Source: Pseudorhodoferax soli
GTDB taxonomy: Bacteria > Pseudomonadota > Gammaproteobacteria > Burkholderiales > Burkholderiaceae_C
Assembly (NCBI RefSeq): GCF_003337555.1
Contig: NZ_QPJK01000005.1
Span: 534,787-598,786 of the forward strand
DNA: 64,000 nt
Reading direction: 5' to 3'
The notes under the pieces are model-generated. The model was not told where the DNA came from. It saw only the letters and a list, made by a program, of their open reading frames with translations, and ran no database searches. Shown in pieces: positions 34,354-42,699 of this stretch (position 1 is the first letter of the stretch; each line of letters starts with the position of its first letter). The position numbers were made by a program, and so were the translations under genes.

Positions 34354-35256
34354 GTGGACCTGCGCGATCTCCAGTACTTCGAAGTCATCGCCGAGCTCGA
34401 GCACATGGGCCGCGCAGCCGAGCGGCTGCACCGCACCCAGCCCGCGCTGACCAGCTGCGTGCGCCGGCTCGAGGAGGCCTGCGGCGCGGCGCTGTTCGAG
34501 AAGACCGGCCGCGGCATCCGGCTCACCGCCGCCGGGCATGCTTTGCGGCGCTGGGCCCAGCGCACGCGGCTGGATGTGGAGAGCGCGCGGCGCGAGATCG
34601 GCGACATCGGCCGCGGCCTGGTCGGCCACGTCAAGCTGGGCATCGTGCCGACGGCCGCGCAGTTCCTGCTGCCGCCCGTGGCGCGGGACCTGATCGCCGA
34701 GGCGCCCGATGTGACGCTGCGCACCCATGTGGCCCTGGTCGACGCGCTCACGCCGCTGCTGCGCGCCGGCGACATCGACCTCATGGTCGGTACCGAGGGC
34801 GCCAGGGAACCGGGCTTCGTCGCCCAGATGCTGGCCGAAGACACCATCGTCGTGGCCGCGCACGCCGGCCATCCCGTGTTCGACAAGCCCCGGCCCGCGC
34901 TCAAGGACCTCGCGCAGTGGCGCTGGGTGCTGCAGACGCCGGGCGCGCCCACGCGCGACTGGCTGGACCAGACCTTCGACCGGCACAACCTGCCGCGGCC
35001 GGTGGTGCAGGTGGAGTCCACCATGCTGCTGATGCTGCCCACGCTGATCGGCGAGACCGGCCTCTTGAGCTTCATCTCGCGCCTGCACCTGCAGGCCGGG
35101 CGTGCGGGCGCCGGGCTGCGCGAGGTCGAACTGCCGGCCCTGACCATGCGCCGCCGGCTGGTGGCCACCTGGCGCGACAGCGGCTATGTCTCGCCCGCCA
35201 CGCAGCGGCTGATCGATCTGCTCGTGCGCCACACCGCGCACCAGATGCTGGCCTGA
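34354..35256 (+). CDS. LysR-family transcriptional regulator
   Basis: A 300-residue regulator starting at GTG 34354, with CCGGAG 6 bases upstream. DLRDLQYFEVIAELEHMGRA and RLHRTQPALTSCVRRLEEA form the winged helix-turn-helix (residues 1-62). The effector domain begins at GHVKLGIVPTAAQ. It precedes an eight-gene operon on the same strand (35393-41931) after a 136-base gap with a good promoter and an inverted repeat, so it probably regulates that operon. The inducer is likely a metabolite of the substrate imported by the Bug receptors. Confidence 0.88.
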   Translation: MDLRDLQYFEVIAELEHMGRAAERLHRTQPALTSCVRRLEEACGAALFEKTGRGIRLTAAGHALRRWAQRTRLDVESARREIGDIGRGLVGHVKLGIVPTAAQFLLPPVARDLIAEAPDVTLRTHVALVDALTPLLRAGDIDLMVGTEGAREPGFVAQMLAEDTIVVAAHAGHPVFDKPRPALKDLAQWRWVLQTPGAPTRDWLDQTFDRHNLPRPVVQVESTMLLMLPTLIGETGLLSFISRLHLQAGRAGAGLREVELPALTMRRRLVATWRDSGYVSPATQRLIDLLVRHTAHQMLA

Positions 35257-35274
35257 ACCACCAAAGCCGGATTT

Positions 35275-35326
35275 ATCGATTTCAAGAAAGATTCGATTGG
35301 ACCGATAGGAATCGCGCGCCAATACT
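35275..35326 (+). promoter_or_regulatory. Promoter and inverted-repeat operator for the Bug/aldolase operon
   Basis: TTGGAC (35297-35302), 18 bases, then AATACT (35321-35326) is one of the better sigma-70 matches in the window. ATCGA (35275-35279) and TCGAT (35293-35297) form an inverted repeat with a 13-base spacer ending at the -35 box, a usual place for LysR activation. The surrounding gap is clearly AT-richer than the genes. Start codon lies 66 bases downstream. Confidence 0.55.
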
Positions 35327-35392
35327 TGCCCCCATCGAACGCCGGCCCGCAGCGGTTGCGCCAAGGCAGTTCGGCCATCTGGAGACAAGCCC

Positions 35393-36400
35393 ATGCCCGC
35401 CATCCGCCACCCCGGTGCCAAGCGCCGCCTCGTCCTGCTCGCCTCGGCGCTCGCCGCCATCGGCACCAGCCTCGCCAGCACCCAGGCCGTTGCCCAGGCC
35501 GCCTGGCCCTCACGGCCGATCCGCCTGGTCGTGCCGTTCCCGGCCGGTGGCGGCACCGACCTGATCGCGCGTGAAGTGGCCAACAAGGTCGCCACCACGC
35601 AGGGCTGGTCCATCATCATCGACAACAAGCCCGGCTCCGGCGGCAACCTGGGCGTGGACGCCGCCGCCAAGGCGCCGGCCGACGGCTACACGCTGGTGTT
35701 GGGGCAGACCAGCAACCTGGCGATCAACCCCACGCTGTACCCCAAGCTGCCCTACAAACCCGAGAAGGACCTCGCGCCCGTCGGCCTGGTCGCACAGGCG
35801 CCGCTGGTGCTGGTGGTCGCGGCCGACTCGCCGTACAAGACCCTGGCCGAGGTCATCGCCGCGGCCAAGGCCAAGCCCCAGGCGCTGAACTACGCCAGCT
35901 CGGGCAACGGCACGGTGGCCCACCTGGCGGCAGAGCTGCTGCAGAAGCAGGCGGGCGTGAAATTCACGCACGTTCCGTACAAGGGCGCTGCGCAGGGGTC
36001 GACCGACCTGATCGGCGGCCAGATCCAGATGTACATGTCGTCCGTGCCCACGCTGATCGGCTACATCAAGAACGGCAAGATGCGCGCCATCGCCGTGACT
36101 TCGCAGCAGCGCACGGCCGATCTGCCGAACGTGCCCACGGTGGCCGAGTCCGGCTACAAGGGCTTCGAGGCCGTGACCTGGTTCGGCGTGGCCGGCCCCG
36201 ACGGCCTGCCCAAGGAAGTCGTCGCCAGGCTGAACACCGCCTTCAACCAGGCCATCGGCGACGCCGAGGTCAAGAAGAAGCTGGCCGCGCAGGGCGCCGA
36301 AGTCCGCAGCAGCACGCCCGAGCAGTTCGGTGCCTTGATCGGCAGCGAGATCGTGCGCTGGGGCAAGGTCGTCCAGGAATCCGGCGCCAGGGTCGACTGA
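35393..36400 (+). CDS. Tripartite tricarboxylate transporter substrate-binding protein (Bug/TctC family)
   Basis: A 335-residue periplasmic receptor, first gene of the operon. The signal peptide ends in [28 protein letters not shown] and IIIDNKPGSGGNLGVDAA are the ligand-cleft blocks and FTHVPYKGAAQGSTDLIGG the second-lobe block. GGAGA precedes the ATG by 8 bases. It belongs with two more Bug receptors at 38130 and 39166 in the same operon, none accompanied by TctAB. Ligand probably a hydroxy- or oxo-carboxylate given the aldolase and dehydrogenase next to it. Confidence 0.92.
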   Translation: MPAIRHPGAKRRLVLLASALAAIGTSLASTQAVAQAAWPSRPIRLVVPFPAGGGTDLIAREVANKVATTQGWSIIIDNKPGSGGNLGVDAAAKAPADGYTLVLGQTSNLAINPTLYPKLPYKPEKDLAPVGLVAQAPLVLVVAADSPYKTLAEVIAAAKAKPQALNYASSGNGTVAHLAAELLQKQAGVKFTHVPYKGAAQGSTDLIGGQIQMYMSSVPTLIGYIKNGKMRAIAVTSQQRTADLPNVPTVAESGYKGFEAVTWFGVAGPDGLPKEVVARLNTAFNQAIGDAEVKKKLAAQGAEVRSSTPEQFGALIGSEIVRWGKVVQESGARVD

Positions 36401-36520
36401 GCCGCGGGCGCACCCGCTGCGCCCCATCCCCATCCCCATCCAACCAACGCTGCCGCAGGCGGGTTCCAGCACCTGCGGGGCAGCGCCATGCCCGTCCATC
36501 CCACGTCCCGAAAGACCACC

Positions 36521-37210
36521 ATGTCCTCCACGCTCCCCGACATCATCCGTAGCTTCGACCGCGTGCCCGCGGACCTCGTGCGCGAGGCCGCGCAGTACCA
36601 GCCCGCGATCTTTGCCGACGTGGCCGGCCGCCGCGGCGCCCTGCATGGCCGCATCAAGCCGCTGCACCCGCGCATGAAGCTGGCCGGCACGGCGCTGACC
36701 GTGGAAGTGCGCCCTGGCGACAACCTCATGATCCACGCCGCCATCGCGCTGGCACAACCCGGCGACGTACTGGTCGTGGACGGCAAAGGCGACCAGAGCT
36801 CGGCACTGATGGGCACCATCATGATGAACGCCTGCCGCAAGCTGGGCATCGCCGGCGTGGTGCTGGACGGCGCCGCCCGCGACAGCCTGGAGATCGACGA
36901 GATGGACTACCCGGTGTTCAGCGTCGGCACCAACCCCAACGGGCCGACCAAGAACGTGGGCGGGCGCATCGGCCATCCGGTGTCGGTCGGTGGCGTCACC
37001 GTCTACCCCGGCGACTTCGTGATCGGCGACGCAGACGGCGTGGTCGTGGTGGAGCGCGAGAAGCTCGCCAGCCTGCTGCCGCTGGCGGCGAAGAAGGTCA
37101 AGGACGAGGCCGCGCGCATCGCCGCCATCCAGGGCGGCGACACGGCAGCCAAGTGGCTCACGTCCGCGCTGCGCGCGGCCGGCGTGCTCAAGGAAGGGGA
37201 GACGCTGTGA
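36521..37210 (+). CDS. RraA/HMG-aldolase family protein (4-hydroxy-4-methyl-2-oxoglutarate aldolase-like)
   Basis: A 229-residue member of the RraA-like aldolase family. AIALAQPGDVLVVDGKG and VVLDGAARDSLEI contain the Gly/Arg-Asp residues that bind the divalent metal and the oxo-acid, and VIGDADGVVVVE is the conserved C-terminal loop. Such enzymes split 4-hydroxy-2-oxo acids to pyruvate plus a second oxo-acid at the end of gallate and protocatechuate 4,5-cleavage pathways, and decarboxylate oxaloacetate. I prefer ATG 36521 to ATG 36488. Its stop overlaps the start of the dehydrogenase (GTGA). A bulged hairpin (GCTGCC...GGCAGC) lies just upstream. RNase E inhibition, the original RraA role, is unlikely in this context. 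Confidence 0.88.
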   Translation: MSSTLPDIIRSFDRVPADLVREAAQYQPAIFADVAGRRGALHGRIKPLHPRMKLAGTALTVEVRPGDNLMIHAAIALAQPGDVLVVDGKGDQSSALMGTIMMNACRKLGIAGVVLDGAARDSLEIDEMDYPVFSVGTNPNGPTKNVGGRIGHPVSVGGVTVYPGDFVIGDADGVVVVEREKLASLLPLAAKKVKDEAARIAAIQGGDTAAKWLTSALRAAGVLKEGETL

Positions 37211-38133
37211 GCGCAGTCCTTGTCACGGGCGCCGACCTGGCGCCGCAGGCCTTGGCCCTGCTGGTCGGCCATGAAGTCGTCTACGCCGGCAAGACGCCGA
37301 CCGAGGAGGACCTGGTCGCGCTGTGCCGGGCACACGACCCCGTGGCCATCATCGTGCGCTACGGCAAGGTCAGTGCGGCCATCATGGACGCAGCGCCGTC
37401 CCTGAAGGTCATCTCCAAGCACGGCAGCGGCACGGACACCATCGACAAGGTGGCGGCGAAGGCGCGGGGGATCGAGGTGGTGGCGGCGGCGGGCGCGAAT
37501 GCAGCCGCCGTGGCCGAGCAGGCACTTGCGCTGCTGCTGGCCTGCGCCAAGTCCGTCGTGGCGCTCGACGCGCGCATGCATACCGGCCATTGGGACAAGG
37601 CCGTCCACAAGAGCCTGGAGCTCGGCGGCCGCACGGTCGGCCTGGTGGGCCTGGGCGCCATCGGACTACGCTTTGCGCGCATGGCCGATGCGTTGGGCAT
37701 GCGCGTGATCGGCTTCGACCCGTTCGCGAAGAACCTGCCGGCCTACGTGCAAAGCGTGGACCTCGCGACGCTCTGGCGCGAGTCCGACGCCGTCTCGCTG
37801 CACTGCCCGCTCACGGAAGACAACCGCGGCCTGCTCAACGCCGCCACGCTGGCCCAGTGCAGGCGCGGCGTGATCATCGTCAACACCGCCCGCGGCGGCC
37901 TCATCGACGAGGCCGCGCTGTTGGCCGCCGTGCGCGCAGGCCAGGTGGCCAGCGCGGGCCTGGACAGCTTCGCCGTCGAGCCCATGGTCGCGGGCCACCC
38001 GTTCCAGGGCGAGAAGAACATCGTGCTGAGCCCGCACATCGGCGGCGTGACCAGCGACGCCTACGTCAACATGGGCGTGGCGGCCGCGCAGAACCTGCTG
38101 GCCGTGCTGGCGCGCCAGCCGGTGGCGGCATGA
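37207..38133 (+). CDS. D-isomer-specific 2-hydroxyacid dehydrogenase
   Basis: A 308-residue NAD(P)-dependent enzyme starting at GTG 37207, overlapping the aldolase stop. The Rossmann motif VGLVGLGAIGLRFA starts near residue 144. VNTARGGLIDEAAL carries the substrate Arg, DSFAVEP the Asp/Glu, and LSPHIGGVT the catalytic His, as in D-3-phosphoglycerate and hydroxypyruvate dehydrogenases. It interconverts a 2-oxo acid and a D-2-hydroxy acid, most likely the product or substrate of the adjacent aldolase. Phosphoglycerate dehydrogenase proper is longer (with an ACT domain), so serine synthesis is unlikely. Confidence 0.9.
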   Translation: MSAVLVTGADLAPQALALLVGHEVVYAGKTPTEEDLVALCRAHDPVAIIVRYGKVSAAIMDAAPSLKVISKHGSGTDTIDKVAAKARGIEVVAAAGANAAAVAEQALALLLACAKSVVALDARMHTGHWDKAVHKSLELGGRTVGLVGLGAIGLRFARMADALGMRVIGFDPFAKNLPAYVQSVDLATLWRESDAVSLHCPLTEDNRGLLNAATLAQCRRGVIIVNTARGGLIDEAALLAAVRAGQVASAGLDSFAVEPMVAGHPFQGEKNIVLSPHIGGVTSDAYVNMGVAAAQNLLAVLARQPVAA

Positions 38134-39122
38134 GGCGGCACCGCATGCGCCACGCCCCCATGTTCGCGCGCATTGGCGGATGCGCGCTGCTGCTGGCCGG
38201 TGCAGCCGTGTCGGCCCAGCCGGCTTGGCCGGCCAAGCCCGTGCGCATCGTCGTCGGCTTCTCGGCCGGCGGCCCCACCGACGTGGTGGCGCGCGCCTTC
38301 GCCGACCATGCGGCACGCCAGCTCGGCCAGCCCGTCATCGTCGACAACAAGCCCGGCGCCAACACCATCCTGGCGGCCGAGGCCGTGGCCAGCGCACCGG
38401 CCGACGGCTACACGCTGCTCCTGGGCGCGACCAACCACACCATGATCCCGGCGCTGTACGCCAGCCGCGTGAAGTTCGACGTGCTGAAGTCGTTCGCGCC
38501 GGTCTGCACGCTGGCGCTGAGCCCCACGGTGCTGGCGGTCGGCCCGGCCATGCCGATCAAGACGCTGGCCGCCTTCCTGCAACAGGTGAAGGCCGAACCG
38601 GGCAAGCGCACCTATGCCACGCCGGGCAGCGGCAGCTCGGGCCATTTCGCGAGCGCGCACTTCACGCGGCTCACGGGCACGAGCATGAACCACATCCCGT
38701 ACAAGGGTGCGGCGCAGGCCGTGACCGACCTGATGGGCGGCCAGGTCGACAGCTCGTTCGCCACGCTGGGCTCGGTGCTGCCGCAGCTGCAGTCGGGCAA
38801 GCTCACGGCGCTGGCCGTGGCTGCGCCGCAGCGCTCGCCGCTGCTGCCGGATGTGCCGACCTTCGAGGAGGCCGGTGTCAAGGGCTACAGCGCCGACGCC
38901 TGGTACGGCCTGCTGGCACCGGCCGGCACGCCGGCCCCCGTGCTGGCCAGGCTTGCGCAGGTGGCGCAGGACTTCGTGCGCGCCAGTACCACGGTGGACA
39001 AGCTGCGCGGCCTGGGCATGGAAGCCCAGGGCAGCTGCGGCGCGCCGTTCGCCGCGCAACTGCAGCGCGAAGTGCGGGACAACACCCAGCTGGCCCGCGA
39101 GCTCGATCTCAAGGCCGAGTGA
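38130..39122 (+). CDS. Tripartite tricarboxylate transporter substrate-binding protein (Bug/TctC family)
   Basis: A 330-residue periplasmic receptor with ATG 38130 overlapping the dehydrogenase stop (ATGA); an ATG at 38145 is an alternative. The signal peptide ends in AAVSAQPA. WPAKPVRIVVGFSAGGPTDV and VIVDNKPGANTILAAEAV are the cleft motifs, and NHIPYKGAAQAVTDLMGGQ the second-lobe motif. It is the second of three Bug receptors in this operon; sequence differences from the others in the cleft motif (VGFSAGG here, VPFPAGG and VPYAPGG elsewhere) suggest different ligands or affinities. Confidence 0.9.
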   Translation: MRRHRMRHAPMFARIGGCALLLAGAAVSAQPAWPAKPVRIVVGFSAGGPTDVVARAFADHAARQLGQPVIVDNKPGANTILAAEAVASAPADGYTLLLGATNHTMIPALYASRVKFDVLKSFAPVCTLALSPTVLAVGPAMPIKTLAAFLQQVKAEPGKRTYATPGSGSSGHFASAHFTRLTGTSMNHIPYKGAAQAVTDLMGGQVDSSFATLGSVLPQLQSGKLTALAVAAPQRSPLLPDVPTFEEAGVKGYSADAWYGLLAPAGTPAPVLARLAQVAQDFVRASTTVDKLRGLGMEAQGSCGAPFAAQLQREVRDNTQLARELDLKAE

Positions 39123-39165
39123 ACGTCCGCGGCCACCACACCATCGAACCCTCAGGAGACTCCCC

Positions 39166-40125
39166 ATGAAGAAATTCGTCCAAGGCCTCGTCGCCGCCTG
39201 CGCCATCGTCGCCAGCGTGGCCGCGCATGCGCAGTTCACTGACAAGACCGTCACCATCGTCGTGCCCTACGCGCCCGGCGGCGCGGCCGACGCGCTGGCC
39301 CGCGTGTTGGCCCAGCGCCTGGGAACCAAGCTCGGCACCAGCGTGATCGTGGACAACCGCGCAGGCGCCAGCGGCACCATCGGCGAGAGCTATGTGGCCA
39401 AGGCCAGGCCCGACGGCACCACGCTGCTCTACGACGCGACGCCGTACTCGATCAACCCGCATCTGTTCCCCAAGATGCCGTACGCGGCCGACGCGCTGCA
39501 GCCGCTGGCGCTGGTGGCCCTGGCACCCAACGTGTTGATCGTCAAGGGCGATTCGCCGATCAAGGACGTGAAGGATCTCGTGGCCCGCGCCAAGGCCCAG
39601 CCCGGCAAGCTCAACTACGCCTCGGGCGGCAGCGGCACGGTGCAGCGCCTGGCCTCCGAACTGCTGCGCCAGAAGCTGGCCCTGGACATGGTGCACGTGG
39701 GCTACAAGAGCGGCGGCCCGGCCATCGTCGACGTGACCGGCGGGCAGGTGGACTTCATGTTCGCCACCGTGGCGGCCGCCGCGCCGCTGGTGGAGTCCGG
39801 CAAGCTGCGCGCGCTCGCGGTGTCCTCGCTCGAGCGCAGCAAGCGCCTGCCCAACGTGCCCACCGTGGCCGAGACGGTCGTGCCCGGCTACGAGGCCTAC
39901 GAATGGCATGGCCTGCTGCTGCCCGCGGGCGTGCCGGCCGCCACCGTCCAGGTGCTGCACAAGGCGCTGGTGGAGGTCATGGCCGAGGACGAAGTCAGGC
40001 AGCGCTTCGTCGACATGGGCACCCAGCCCGTCGGCTCCACGCCGGCCGAGTTCGGCGCCTTCCTGAAGAAGGAAGACGCCAAGTGGGCCGAGGTGGTACA
40101 CAAGGGCGGCATCAAGCTGGACTGA
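39166..40125 (+). CDS. Tripartite tricarboxylate transporter substrate-binding protein (Bug/TctC family)
   Basis: A 319-residue periplasmic receptor with AGGAG 7 bases before ATG 39166. The signal peptide ends in VAAHAQ. DKTVTIVVPYAPGGAADALA and VIVDNRAGASGTIGESYV are the cleft motifs; VHVGYKSGGPAIVDVTGGQ is a diverged second-lobe motif in which the usual PYKG reads GYKS. It is the third Bug receptor of the operon and is followed after 4 bases by a hydrolase. The changed loop may reflect another ligand. Confidence 0.9.
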   Translation: MKKFVQGLVAACAIVASVAAHAQFTDKTVTIVVPYAPGGAADALARVLAQRLGTKLGTSVIVDNRAGASGTIGESYVAKARPDGTTLLYDATPYSINPHLFPKMPYAADALQPLALVALAPNVLIVKGDSPIKDVKDLVARAKAQPGKLNYASGGSGTVQRLASELLRQKLALDMVHVGYKSGGPAIVDVTGGQVDFMFATVAAAAPLVESGKLRALAVSSLERSKRLPNVPTVAETVVPGYEAYEWHGLLLPAGVPAATVQVLHKALVEVMAEDEVRQRFVDMGTQPVGSTPAEFGAFLKKEDAKWAEVVHKGGIKLD

Positions 40126-40129
40126 TCCG

Positions 40130-40996
40130 GTGGTTGCGCACTCGGCCGGCCCCAAGCGGCCACCCGGCGCCATGCCGGCTGGCGCCTGCGACAGCCACAT
40201 GCACATCTTCGACCCGCGCTTCGCGCCATCGCCGCACTGGCAGCGCACGCCACCGCGGGCCGAAGTGGCCGCCTACCGGCGGCTGCAGCAGCGCCTGGGC
40301 CTCTCGCGTTGCGTGATCGTCACGCCGTCCACCTACGGCACGGACAACGCCTGCACGCTGGACGCGCTGGCGCAGCTGGGGCGCGCCGCACGCGGCGTGG
40401 CCGTGGTCGATGCCGAAGTCGGCGACGCCGAACTCGACCGCCTGGCTGCCGCGGGTGTCTGCGGCCTGCGCGTGAACTTCGTCTCGCCCCAGTCCTGGGG
40501 ATGCACCACCCCGCACATGCTGGAGCGGCTGGCGCACAAGGCCGTTCGGCTGGGCTGGCACATCCAGTTGCTGGCCTCGCCCGCGCAGATCGTCGCGATG
40601 CAGGCGTTGCTGGCCCGCCTGCCCGTGCCGCTGGTCGTCGACCACCTGGGCCGCATCGACGCCGCCCTGGGCGTGGCCAGCCCGGCCTTCGGCGTGCTGT
40701 GCGGGCTGCTGGACGCGGGCCGCACCTGGCTCAAGCTCTCGGGTGTCTACATGGCGTCGCGCACCGGCGCGCCGGCCTATGGCGACGCCCGGGCGCTGGG
40801 CCGGGCCTTCGTGCAGGCTGCGCCCGAGCGCATGCTCTGGGGCAGCGACTGGCCGCATACCACCGAGCCGAGCGGCAGCGTCGACGATGCCGACCTGCTG
40901 GATGTGCTGCGCGCCTGGTGCGGCTCGGATGCCGTGGTGGATGGCATCCTCGTCGCCAACCCGGCCCGGCTCTACGGTTTTCCTGGAGATCCTTGA
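40130..40996 (+). CDS. Amidohydrolase family (2-pyrone-4,6-dicarboxylate lactonase-like) protein
   Basis: A 288-residue TIM-barrel hydrolase beginning at GTG 40130; an ATG at 40172 would shorten the tail but keep the domain. CDSHMHIFDPRF holds the HxH motif; VVDHLGRID and WGSDWPHTTEP hold the later His and the catalytic Asp. This pattern is that of LigI-type lactonases and related decarboxylases. It is a distant relative of the protein at 3129. It overlaps the SMP-30 gene (TGATG) so two lactone-acting enzymes are translationally coupled. Substrate is inferred to be a lactone leading to the oxo-acid split by the aldolase. Confidence 0.85.
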   Translation: MVAHSAGPKRPPGAMPAGACDSHMHIFDPRFAPSPHWQRTPPRAEVAAYRRLQQRLGLSRCVIVTPSTYGTDNACTLDALAQLGRAARGVAVVDAEVGDAELDRLAAAGVCGLRVNFVSPQSWGCTTPHMLERLAHKAVRLGWHIQLLASPAQIVAMQALLARLPVPLVVDHLGRIDAALGVASPAFGVLCGLLDAGRTWLKLSGVYMASRTGAPAYGDARALGRAFVQAAPERMLWGSDWPHTTEPSGSVDDADLLDVLRAWCGSDAVVDGILVANPARLYGFPGDP

Positions 40997-41931
40997 TGTT
41001 CCTGCTGCAACCACCCCAGGTCCGCGACCTGGAACTCTTCACCGCCATGCCCGCCGCCCTGCGCCGCCCCGAGCGCAGCGACTGGGCCGATGCCAACCGC
41101 GGCGGCGCCGTCACCGACTCCTTCCTCGAAGGCCCGGTGTTCGACGATGCCGGCAACCTCTACGTGAGCGACATCCCCTGGGGCCGCGTGTTCCGCATCG
41201 ACACCGCGGGCCAGTGGTCGCTGGTGGCAGAGTACGACGGCGAGCCCAACGGCCTCAAGTTCCTGGACGCGCGCACGCTGCTCGTCACCGACTACAAGAA
41301 CGGCCTCATGCGGCTGGACGTGACGACGGGCGCGGTCACGCCGCACCTGCAGCGCCGCAACTCCGAGCGCTTCAAGGGCGTCAACGACCTGGTGTTCGAC
41401 GCGGCCGGCAACCTGTACTTCACCGACCAGGGCCAGACCGGCCTGCACGACCCGACCGGCCGGCTCTACCGGCTGCGCCCCGATGGCCAGCTCGACCTGC
41501 TGCTGGCCAACGTGCCCAGTCCCAACGGGGTGGCCCTGTCGCCCGACGGCAAGCTGCTGTACCTGGCCGTCACGCGCGGCAACTGCGTCTGGCGCGTGCC
41601 GCTGCTGCCGGACGGCAGCGTGGCCAAGGTCAGCCAGTTCTTCACCTCCTATGGCCCCAGCGGCCCGGACGGCCTGGCCGTGGACGCGCAGGGCAGGGTG
41701 CTGGTCGCCAACCCGGGGCTGGGGGTTGTCTGGGTGCTGAACCACCGGGCCGAGCCGGTCCAGGTGCTGCGCGGCGCGGCCGGTGCGTCCCTCACCAACC
41801 TCGCGTTCGGCGGTGCGGACCGGCGCACGCTCTATGTGACCGACTCCACGCACGGGCAGGTGCTGCGCACGGCCATGGATGCGCCCGGGTTGGCACTGGC
41901 ACGCGGGGAGGGACACGGGCAGAGCGCGTAA
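40996..41931 (+). CDS. SMP-30/gluconolactonase family protein
   Basis: A 311-residue six-bladed beta-propeller of the SMP-30/gluconolactonase family. TDSFLEGPVFDDAGNLYVSD supplies the first metal-binding Glu, GEPNGLKF and GVNDLVFDAAGNLYFTD the Asn/Asp ligands, and SPNGVALSPDG the next; the final Asp is in SGPDGLAVDAQG. Members hydrolyse sugar or other lactones with a divalent metal. No signal peptide is seen, so it is cytoplasmic. It closes the operon that starts at 35393. Confidence 0.88.
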   Translation: MFLLQPPQVRDLELFTAMPAALRRPERSDWADANRGGAVTDSFLEGPVFDDAGNLYVSDIPWGRVFRIDTAGQWSLVAEYDGEPNGLKFLDARTLLVTDYKNGLMRLDVTTGAVTPHLQRRNSERFKGVNDLVFDAAGNLYFTDQGQTGLHDPTGRLYRLRPDGQLDLLLANVPSPNGVALSPDGKLLYLAVTRGNCVWRVPLLPDGSVAKVSQFFTSYGPSGPDGLAVDAQGRVLVANPGLGVVWVLNHRAEPVQVLRGAAGASLTNLAFGGADRRTLYVTDSTHGQVLRTAMDAPGLALARGEGHGQSA

Positions 41932-41943
41932 GCTCGCCCAGCC

Positions 41944-42699
41944 ATGAACAAACTGCACACGGAACTCCAGCGCCTGTACCTCGTCCGCGAACCTGCCTTG
42001 CCGGGTGCGCCATCGCCGCCTGCAGCCCTGGTCGGCCCGGACGGCCAGGTGCGCGCGCTCGTCATCGAGCTGACGCGCACACCCGATTGGGATGTGCTGT
42101 CGCGCGTCTGGCAAGGCGTGCAGGCCGAGCTGGATCTGCCGGCCCCGGCCATCGCGGTCTCGGGCACCGACGCCCTGCAGCTGTGGTTCTCGCTGGCCGA
42201 GCCAGTGACGGCGGAGCAAGGCCATGCTTTCCTGGAAGGCTTGCGCCAGCGTTTCCTGGCCGATGTCGACGCCCGCCGCGTGCGCCTGCTGCCCACGCCC
42301 GACCTGCAACACACCGTCCAGCCGGTTCCCGCGGCGCAGCCCGCCACGGGCAACTGGTCGGCGTTCCTCGCGCCCGATCTCGCGCCGGTCTTCGGCGACA
42401 CGCCCTGGCTCGACATTCCGCCCAACGAAGAGGGCCAGGCCAGCCTGCTGCGCGGCATCGCGGTCACCGGCCAGGCGGCATTCGAAGCCGCGCTGCAGGC
42501 GCTGGCCGCGCCGGTGGAACCGGCGGTGCAGGCCGCGCCGGCCCCTCCGCCGCAGGCCCCGGCGCAGCCGCCGGCCATGGCTGCGGCGGGCGACCCGGTG
42601 CGTTTCCTGCGCAGGGTGATGGACGACGAATCCGTGCCCATGGCCTTGCGCATCGAGGCCGCCAAGGCCTTGCTGCCGCACTCAGGCCAGCGCGGCTGA
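41944..42699 (+). CDS. Hypothetical protein
   Basis: A 251-residue protein I do not recognise. It is soluble, with no signal peptide or membrane segment. The middle part (TDALQLWFSLAEPVTAEQGH, then FLEGLRQRFL and VRLLPTPD) has a faint likeness to primase-like folds, but no catalytic motif is clear. An alanine/proline-rich linker near residues 190-215 separates a C-terminal helix pair ending RIEAAKALLPH. It starts 12 bases after the SMP-30 stop on the same strand and may be co-transcribed, though its content is unlike a catabolic gene. Its last 18 bases overlap the end of the convergent DTW gene, so read-through would be antisense to it. Confidence 0.7.
   Translation: MNKLHTELQRLYLVREPALPGAPSPPAALVGPDGQVRALVIELTRTPDWDVLSRVWQGVQAELDLPAPAIAVSGTDALQLWFSLAEPVTAEQGHAFLEGLRQRFLADVDARRVRLLPTPDLQHTVQPVPAAQPATGNWSAFLAPDLAPVFGDTPWLDIPPNEEGQASLLRGIAVTGQAAFEAALQALAAPVEPAVQAAPAPPPQAPAQPPAMAAAGDPVRFLRRVMDDESVPMALRIEAAKALLPHSGQRG

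Noticed and set aside
32554..35168. Long minus-strand open frame opposite the phospholipase D and LysR genes
   Set aside because: Only its 3' part (peroxiredoxin, 32013-32552) is real; the rest mirrors the codons of the plus-strand genes.
36421..36440. Three CCCCAT units before the aldolase gene
   Set aside because: Too short and simple to assign a role.
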